Below the pieces are notes generated by a model, which was not told where the DNA came from, ran no database searches, and saw nothing but the letters and a program-made list of their open reading frames with translations. The translations under genes were made by a program, and so were the position numbers. Source: Actinoplanes nipponensis (GTDB lineage Bacteria; Actinomycetota; Actinomycetes; Mycobacteriales; Micromonosporaceae). Taken from it: 64,000 nucleotides of DNA. Where the stretch lies: assembly GCF_016862275.1 (NCBI RefSeq), contig NZ_BOMQ01000061.1, positions 62,001-126,000 of the forward strand, written 5' to 3'. Shown here one piece after another: positions 59,208 to 64,000 of this stretch (positions within the stretch are counted from its first letter, which is position 1; each line of letters starts with the position of its first letter).

Positions 59208-61556
59208 TCAGCCGGTGATGGCCGCGCTCGCCTCGACGAGCGGGTCGTCCCCGGCCCGCGGCGACAGGAGAAAGGCCCGGACCCGGGGCCCCGAACTGCG
59301 GTCGGGCAGCCAGATGAGTGATTTTCCGACCCGGGAACGGAACACGAGGTTCTCGCGTTCGAGCAGGCGCAGCGCCGGCTGCACCAGGCGGGCGTCGGCG
59401 GTCTTCATGCCGCGGGGCAGGGCGCTGTCCCGGCGTCCGCTGCCGCGTTGCAGGTAGAGCTTGCGGAGCAGGATCATGACCACGCGCGTGCCCGGTCGCA
59501 GGCTCGAGGAGTCGAGGATCGCGGCGTTGCTGTCGCCGCTGTCGGGGAAGTCGTTGAACTCGCAGTCGGAGAAGCGCGACCCCGGCAGATCGGACGGGCC
59601 CAGCCGGCCCAGCACCGACTCGAAGCTGCACTCGCTGAAGAACGGGATGCGGTCGGTGGCCAGGTCCCCGGAGACGGTGAGCTCCAGGAAGATGCAGTGG
59701 CTGAACGAGACGCCGGACAGGTCGGGGCCGTCCTCGCCGATGTCGAAGCTGGGGATGATGGCTTCCGAGATGGTCAACGGACCGCTCGGCGAGCGGGAGA
59801 TGTCGATCCCGTTGATGGAGGCGACCCGGACGATGTCGGCCGCCAGCTCGTCGCAGTCGGCCCGCAACGCCGCGCTGAGCGCCGACTTGAGCTGACCGTC
59901 CTCGACCTCCGCCGTCTGGTGGGCGGCGACCTCGACGCCGAGCGGCTCCATCGACGAGGTCCACTCGTGGGCCCGCCGGTGGGCGTTGTCGGCGAAGGGG
60001 TTGCGGATGAACTGGGACACGTGGGCGGCCTGCGCTGCGCTGGCCAGATCGACGTCGACGAACCGTCGCGTGCCGTTCTCGAGGTCCTCCTCCTCGCCGC
60101 CGAGGCCCGGCAGGCGCTGCAGCAGGGTGAGGTCCTTGTCGCTGGGTTGCTTGTGCCGCACCTCGGTGAACGCGTTCGCGATGTCGAACGGGGTCACCGG
60201 CCCGACGCCGTTGAGCGTGCCGCGCGCGATGCTGGCCAGGTTCTCGATGACGGCGCGCACGGCGGATCCGTCGATGCCCTGCTTGATGAACGCCTCGCGG
60301 TCGCTGACCCGGTCCAGCAGCCAGTCCCAGCCCTCGGCCCGCGACGAGGGCGCCTGCCGGGCGATGTCGTCGAGCAGCTCCTCGGCGGCCAGGTGACCGA
60401 GCAGCAGCGGCCGGGTCGGCAGCCACACCGGCAGCGCGTAGTCCCACTTCTTGAAGTACTCGAGGAACAGCCGGGTCTGCGCATCGGTGAAGCTGTTGAG
60501 CGCCAGCCGGACGTGGTCGCGCTGGTCGAACAGGCTGCCGCTCATCTCCTGGAGGGAGTCGAAGTAGAACCGGCGACCGGCCACCACGACGCCGGCCTCC
60601 TCGGAGGTGTTGGTGGCGAACTCGGCGATCAGCCGGGTCGCCTCGCGCCGGTTCTCGCGCAGGTGGTCCAGGCTCCCGCTCCAGCCGGGGGCGGCCAGCT
60701 CGTCGAACCCGTCCAGCAGCACGTGGACGTACCCGGCCCGCCAGGCCCGGACCAGCTTGTTCGGGTGGTCGTAGCCGATGTACTTGGCGTGGCGGTGGAT
60801 GGCCTCGTCGGGATCGTCCTGGCCGTAGTGCTTGCGCAGGCTCAGCGTGATCGGGAACCGCAGCGACGCGCCGGACAGGTAGCGCCGGCCCAGGTGGGCG
60901 TGCAGCTCGCGCATCGTCATGCTCTTGCCGGCGCCGTAGTCGCCCAGCAGCGCGACCCGCTCGCCCTTCTCGACCAGGGCCACCACCTGCTCGACGTTCA
61001 GCGTGCCGGGCAGGGCCGGGCGCGAGTTCACCCGCGTGCGGCGCCCGTCGCGGCTGGCCTCGTCGAGCACCGGTTCGATCGTCAGCGGGACGTACGGCAG
61101 CAGCTTGGTCTTGCTCTGGCTCTGCGGGTTCGACGCGCTTCCCCAGTCGACCTTGTCGCGCAGTTCCAGGTACTCCCGGGCGTCGACCAGCTTGGCGCGG
61201 AACCGCTCGAAGGAGATGACCTCGATGTTGGGGTCGAACTCCTTGTGGAGCACCTCCCGCTGATGGGCGGTGGGATCCTTGTAGGTGACGAACCACGCCT
61301 TGGCGAACAGGCCCCGTCCCGACCTGTTCCTCTTCAGGTGGTCCCGCAGCTTGGGGCCGTCCTGACGGGCCTTGTCGACCTTCTCGTTCATGGTCGCCTC
61401 GACCATGTGGATGACTTCGTCGGTGCGGAAGACGCCGTCGACCTCGCGGTTGTTGACCATCTCGGCGCCGCCCCGGGCGGCGCTCGGCCAGAGGGCACGC
61501 GCGACGCGGCGGACGGTGTCTTCGAACTCTTTCGGGGTCGGGACGTTGTCGCTCAC
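59208..61556 (-). CDS. NACHT-type NTPase with N-terminal nuclease-like domain
   Basis: The 782-residue protein is a STAND/NACHT protein. Residues about 1-140 look like a restriction-endonuclease-like fold: VDGVFRTDEVIHMVEAT places an Asp (about 40) and Glu (53) as in PD-(D/E)xK nucleases, but the Lys of the third position is Thr. The NTPase follows, with Walker A GDYGAGKS (205-212) and Walker B VLLDGFDEL (279-286). Near the C-terminus three copies of F-S-x-C-x-F (about 618, 641, 662) suggest a small repeat domain, then a winged-helix-like tail. Such architecture is found in bacterial NLR-like antiphage proteins. A role in defence is inferred. It stands alone. Confidence 0.82.
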   Translation of the reverse strand: MSDNVPTPKEFEDTVRRVARALWPSAARGGAEMVNNREVDGVFRTDEVIHMVEATMNEKVDKARQDGPKLRDHLKRNRSGRGLFAKAWFVTYKDPTAHQREVLHKEFDPNIEVISFERFRAKLVDAREYLELRDKVDWGSASNPQSQSKTKLLPYVPLTIEPVLDEASRDGRRTRVNSRPALPGTLNVEQVVALVEKGERVALLGDYGAGKSMTMRELHAHLGRRYLSGASLRFPITLSLRKHYGQDDPDEAIHRHAKYIGYDHPNKLVRAWRAGYVHVLLDGFDELAAPGWSGSLDHLRENRREATRLIAEFATNTSEEAGVVVAGRRFYFDSLQEMSGSLFDQRDHVRLALNSFTDAQTRLFLEYFKKWDYALPVWLPTRPLLLGHLAAEELLDDIARQAPSSRAEGWDWLLDRVSDREAFIKQGIDGSAVRAVIENLASIARGTLNGVGPVTPFDIANAFTEVRHKQPSDKDLTLLQRLPGLGGEEEDLENGTRRFVDVDLASAAQAAHVSQFIRNPFADNAHRRAHEWTSSMEPLGVEVAAHQTAEVEDGQLKSALSAALRADCDELAADIVRVASINGIDISRSPSGPLTISEAIIPSFDIGEDGPDLSGVSFSHCIFLELTVSGDLATDRIPFFSECSFESVLGRLGPSDLPGSRFSDCEFNDFPDSGDSNAAILDSSSLRPGTRVVMILLRKLYLQRGSGRRDSALPRGMKTADARLVQPALRLLERENLVFRSRVGKSLIWLPDRSSGPRVRAFLLSPRAGDDPLVEASAAITG

Positions 61557-61661
61557 GCGTCTCCTTCTCGCCCGGCACGGCCGACGGACGGTCAGCGTAT
61601 CGCGGGGCGGACCGGAAATTAACCGCTCGTCGTGAGGTCCAGGCGTACGGGGGAGGCGGCG

Positions 61662-62402
61662 TCAGGCGAAGAAGCTCTTGCGCTTCTCGTGGTCGTACAG
61701 GACGGCGGAGAGGACGAAGCAGCCCACGGCCATGGCCAGCAGGATGCCCACCGGCCGCAACACGTCACCCACGCTGCCGTTGTCCACGATGACCCGCTGG
61801 AAGCCCTTGAAGGACCAGTACACCGGCGAGGCCGGCGCGATCGCCTGCACCCAGCCCGGGAACGATCCCACCGGCGACAGCGCGCCGCCGACGCCGACCA
61901 GCAGCAGCGCCGCGATGCTGATCAGGGCGTTGAGCTGGTTGATGCCCGAGCACACCACCGTCAGCAGCAGCCCGAAGCCGACCTCGACCGCGACCAGCGC
62001 GATCGCCACCAGGGCGACGCCCAGGATGCTGCCGTGGAAGTCCAGGTCGAAGATGATCCAGCTCAGCGGGAAGAGCAGGGCGTACTGGGCCAGGAAGACC
62101 ACGGACAGCGGGATGAGCTTGCCCACCACGACGTCGATCGGCCGGGTGCCGCTGGCCCGCAGGCGGTCCCAGGTCATCCAGCTGTGGTCGCGGTAGAAGG
62201 CGATGCCGATGGCCGACAGCCCGAAGAAGCCGAACAGCGCCGCCATGCCGGGGACCGCCTGCGCCGGCCCGCCCACCAGGCCGTCGGAGAAGAACGCCAG
62301 CAGCAGGCCCGGGATGATGATGAGGATCACCACGACCCACGGATCGGTCCTCATGATGCGTGCTTCGTGGCCGGCAATCGCCAGTACTCGCGGCTTCGTC
62401 AT
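61662..62402 (-). CDS. ABC-2-type transport permease
   Basis: From ATG 62402 (GAGGGG upstream) the protein has 246 residues and about six membrane helices. It has the ABC-2 permease pattern: AIAGHEARIMRTDPWVVVILI, AFYRDHSWMTWDRLRASGTRPIDVVVGKLIPL and a central SPVGSFPGWVQAIAPASPVYW. It would need an ATPase partner, which is not in the window. The gap to the NACHT start (61557-61661) contains no gene. Confidence 0.85.
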   Translation of the reverse strand: MTKPRVLAIAGHEARIMRTDPWVVVILIIIPGLLLAFFSDGLVGGPAQAVPGMAALFGFFGLSAIGIAFYRDHSWMTWDRLRASGTRPIDVVVGKLIPLSVVFLAQYALLFPLSWIIFDLDFHGSILGVALVAIALVAVEVGFGLLLTVVCSGINQLNALISIAALLLVGVGGALSPVGSFPGWVQAIAPASPVYWSFKGFQRVIVDNGSVGDVLRPVGILLAMAVGCFVLSAVLYDHEKRKSFFA

Positions 62403-62577
62403 GATCCCCTCAACGGCAGTCCGGTGTGCTGCGCGGTGCCTTGGAATGCGGCTGCGCAGCAGGCGTCGTCCCGAATCCTCGCCACCGGGCCGGTCCCCGC
62501 GCAACCACGGAAGATGGGCGCGCGACTGGGGAAAGTTGTCAGTCAGACACGGCGCGGGGCCGGCCGGCGCGGGGCGC

Positions 62578-63381
62578 TCAGCGGGATCCGCGCACGGGCA
62601 CGTTGCGTTCCCGCCAGCCGACGCCGTGCAGGGTCCCGCCGGCCCGGACGAGCGTCATGGCCCGGACCAGCCGGCTCGGCCCGCCGGCGGAGGCCGGCAG
62701 GTCCACAGTGACGTGCCCGACGTCGGTGAACTCCAGCAGGGTGTCGTTGATCCGCATCGCGTGCGCCTCGACCGCGACGTCCTGTACGGGCTCGGGCGGC
62801 CCCCCGGGGGCCAGCAGGTAGCCGTCGGGCGGGATGCGGCCCCGCGCGTCCAGCAGGGTGGCCTGGTAGCGGGTGCCGTCGGAGAGCCAGCCGGCGCACC
62901 AGCTCCAGCCCAGCCGTCCCCAGTCGCGGATGCCCCACGACTGGTCCCGCTGGCCCGGCCCGTTGACCGGCAGGCAGGCGCCGTCGACGCGGACCGTCCC
63001 GACGGCCCAGCCCGGCTGCTCGAGCCGCTTGCCGCGCTCGTAGGCGTATCCGGCGGTCTGCGCGCGCCACGTGAGGTCCAGGGCGAATTCGGCGCCGTCC
63101 GCGGCGAGGTGCCAGCCGCCGGCGGAGGGCTCGACCAGGAACCGGAGGGACGGATCGGCCGTCCCCCACGGCGCGCCACGGTCGCCGGACAGCGGGCGTT
63201 CGACGGTGCAGCCGACCGCCCGCGGACCGGTCGTGAGATAGGCCCAGAACGAGCGCCGGCCGAGCCGCGGATAGTCCCCGACGCGCACGAAGCCGCCCAC
63301 GGAACCGTCCATGGCCGCGAAGTCGAAATACCAGGACTCGCCCCACAGCCGGTCCGGGCCGGGCTCGTGTGCCTCGGTCAT
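62578..63381 (-). CDS. Protein of unknown function with G-x-R-D-x-S-W-G motif (DUF7064-like)
   Basis: The 267-residue protein has two halves of beta-rich sequence. The motif GQRDQSWGIRDWG near residue 150 recalls DUF7064/DUF7065 and related lipocalin-like (AttH/CrtC-like) families, and WGESWYFDFAAMDGSVGGFVRVGDYP at the start fits the first half of such proteins. I cannot assign a reaction. It lies 34 bp downstream of the regulator gene on the same strand, so the two may be co-transcribed. Confidence 0.55.
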   Translation of the reverse strand: MTEAHEPGPDRLWGESWYFDFAAMDGSVGGFVRVGDYPRLGRRSFWAYLTTGPRAVGCTVERPLSGDRGAPWGTADPSLRFLVEPSAGGWHLAADGAEFALDLTWRAQTAGYAYERGKRLEQPGWAVGTVRVDGACLPVNGPGQRDQSWGIRDWGRLGWSWCAGWLSDGTRYQATLLDARGRIPPDGYLLAPGGPPEPVQDVAVEAHAMRINDTLLEFTDVGHVTVDLPASAGGPSRLVRAMTLVRAGGTLHGVGWRERNVPVRGSR

Positions 63382-63415
63382 CGCCGGGGCCGCCGGATTC
63401 CGCTCCCGGTGGCCG

Positions 63416-64000
63416 TCAGCACTGTTCGAGAGCGTCGCGGCTGCGCATTTCGCTGGCGAATTCGAGCCAGGCCTCGGCGATCGAGCAGGCCAGATCGGCG
63501 ACCAGGCACATGCAGTGATCGGGCAGGCGGGTGGCCAGCGAACCCCAGTCCTTCTCGACCTGCTTGCTCTCCGAATGCAACCAGCGCAACATGGCGCGGC
63601 CGTGTTCGGTCATGCGGATGGCCGGATCCCGGCTCAGATTCTGCAGGATCTCGTCACGGCACCGCAGCGACGGGAACTGTTCCGCCTTGATGTATTCCTG
63701 GAGCTTGCGCTCACGCGTGTGCCGCTCGGTGTGGCTGCCCGCGCGCCGGCGGGTCGGCACCGGGTCCTCACCGCGGCGCAGCCGGTCGCGAACGTCGCGG
63801 ACCGTGCTGGGGGAGATGCCGGCCTTACGGGCGATCTCCCGCGAGGAGGACTCCGGGTTGAGGGTGATCAGCTCGCTGGCGAAGCGCCGGCCGTCCACCG
63901 TGCTGAGCGGGCGGACCCGGCCGTCGCGGCCGATCCGGTGGTAGACCTCGGGAACTTCGGACAGGGAGTCGGAGCGGATGGCCCCGACCGTCTTCGCGGA
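63416..64000 (-). CDS. StrR/ParB-type transcriptional regulator (N-terminus cut by window end)
   Basis: The frame is open from the window end to the stop at 63416, about 194 residues visible. The first part, VYHRIGRDGRVRPLSTVDGR, is the end of a ParB-like domain linked to a helix-turn-helix: REIARKAGISPSTVRDVRDRL, then GEDPVPTRR. This arrangement is typical of StrR/NovG-family pathway-specific activators of antibiotic clusters. A GTG at 63898 could start a shorter protein, but the conserved residues upstream of it show that the gene extends beyond the window. It may control genes outside this window or the cluster to the left. Confidence 0.75.
   Translation of the reverse strand, partial: SAKTVGAIRSDSLSEVPEVYHRIGRDGRVRPLSTVDGRRFASELITLNPESSSREIARKAGISPSTVRDVRDRLRRGEDPVPTRRRAGSHTERHTRERKLQEYIKAEQFPSLRCRDEILQNLSRDPAIRMTEHGRAMLRWLHSESKQVEKDWGSLATRLPDHCMCLVADLACSIAEAWLEFASEMRSRDALEQC

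Noticed and set aside
1..64000. tRNA, rRNA or riboswitch genes
   Set aside because: I found no cloverleaf or rRNA segment by eye; a tRNAscan-SE and Rfam search would be decisive.

Overview
The window is GC-rich actinomycete DNA. Gene density, GTG starts, a DUF574 methyltransferase, a mycothiol-ligase/CysRS-like enzyme, furA-katG, an ECF41 sigma factor and a StrR-type regulator all fit a filamentous actinomycete; a Micromonosporaceae-like host is a guess from style, not shown. Region 1 (1-7.3 kb) holds an aminoglycoside-phosphotransferase-like gene and a compact Calvin-Benson operon on the minus strand (fbp-prk-rbcL-rbcS, RuBisCO of the green/Form-I type), divergent from its LysR regulator cbbR. 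Two hemerythrin-domain proteins with Cys-rich tags follow.

Region 2 (7.3-23.4 kb) is housekeeping and stress DNA: LtrA, an MFS exporter with a deazaflavin-type nitroreductase, a CysRS/MshC-like ligase with a DUF574 methyltransferase, a histidine kinase with a chemoreceptor, furA-katG with its operator, an ECF41-type sigma factor with a WrbA-like flavodoxin, and a small methyltransferase. Transposase remnants are scattered here. One apparently intact 925-bp IS5-type element (22124-23048, TA target duplication) sits inside an older, decayed IS5-type transposase.

Region 3 (23.4-59.1 kb) is a large biosynthetic gene cluster. Two NRPS genes carry Cy (heterocyclisation) domains and both adenylation domains read out the cysteine code D-L-Y-N-L-S-L-I-W, so two Cys-derived thiazoline-type rings are expected, started from an aryl group on the N-terminal carrier of NRPS1. 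Tryptophan 2,3-dioxygenase, a PLP aminotransferase, an SDR, an A-T didomain with a type II thioesterase, a P450 and an O-methyltransferase suggest that the starter is a tryptophan-derived quinoline-type acid (inference). An imine-reductase candidate, a second thioesterase and a P450 follow NRPS2. A second block (46-59 kb) has a fatty-acyl-AMP ligase, an acyl carrier protein, a kinase, a P450, a methyltransferase, an HpaB-type flavin monooxygenase, a molybdenum hydroxylase (FAD subunit plus a fused 2Fe-2S/Mo subunit), a GMC oxidoreductase and an XdhC maturation factor. A MocA-like molybdopterin cytidylyltransferase lies at the far left edge of the cluster. Short tandem repeats with a shared TCCACC(T/C) core lie in both divergent intergenic regions and before NRPS1; they look like operators for a cluster regulator. 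A 55-copy heptamer array lies between the two blocks.

Region 4 (59.1-64 kb) contains a NACHT-type NTPase with an N-terminal nuclease-like domain (a candidate defence protein), an ABC-2 permease, a protein of unknown function with a G-x-R-D-x-S-W-G motif, and a StrR/ParB-type regulator cut off by the window end.
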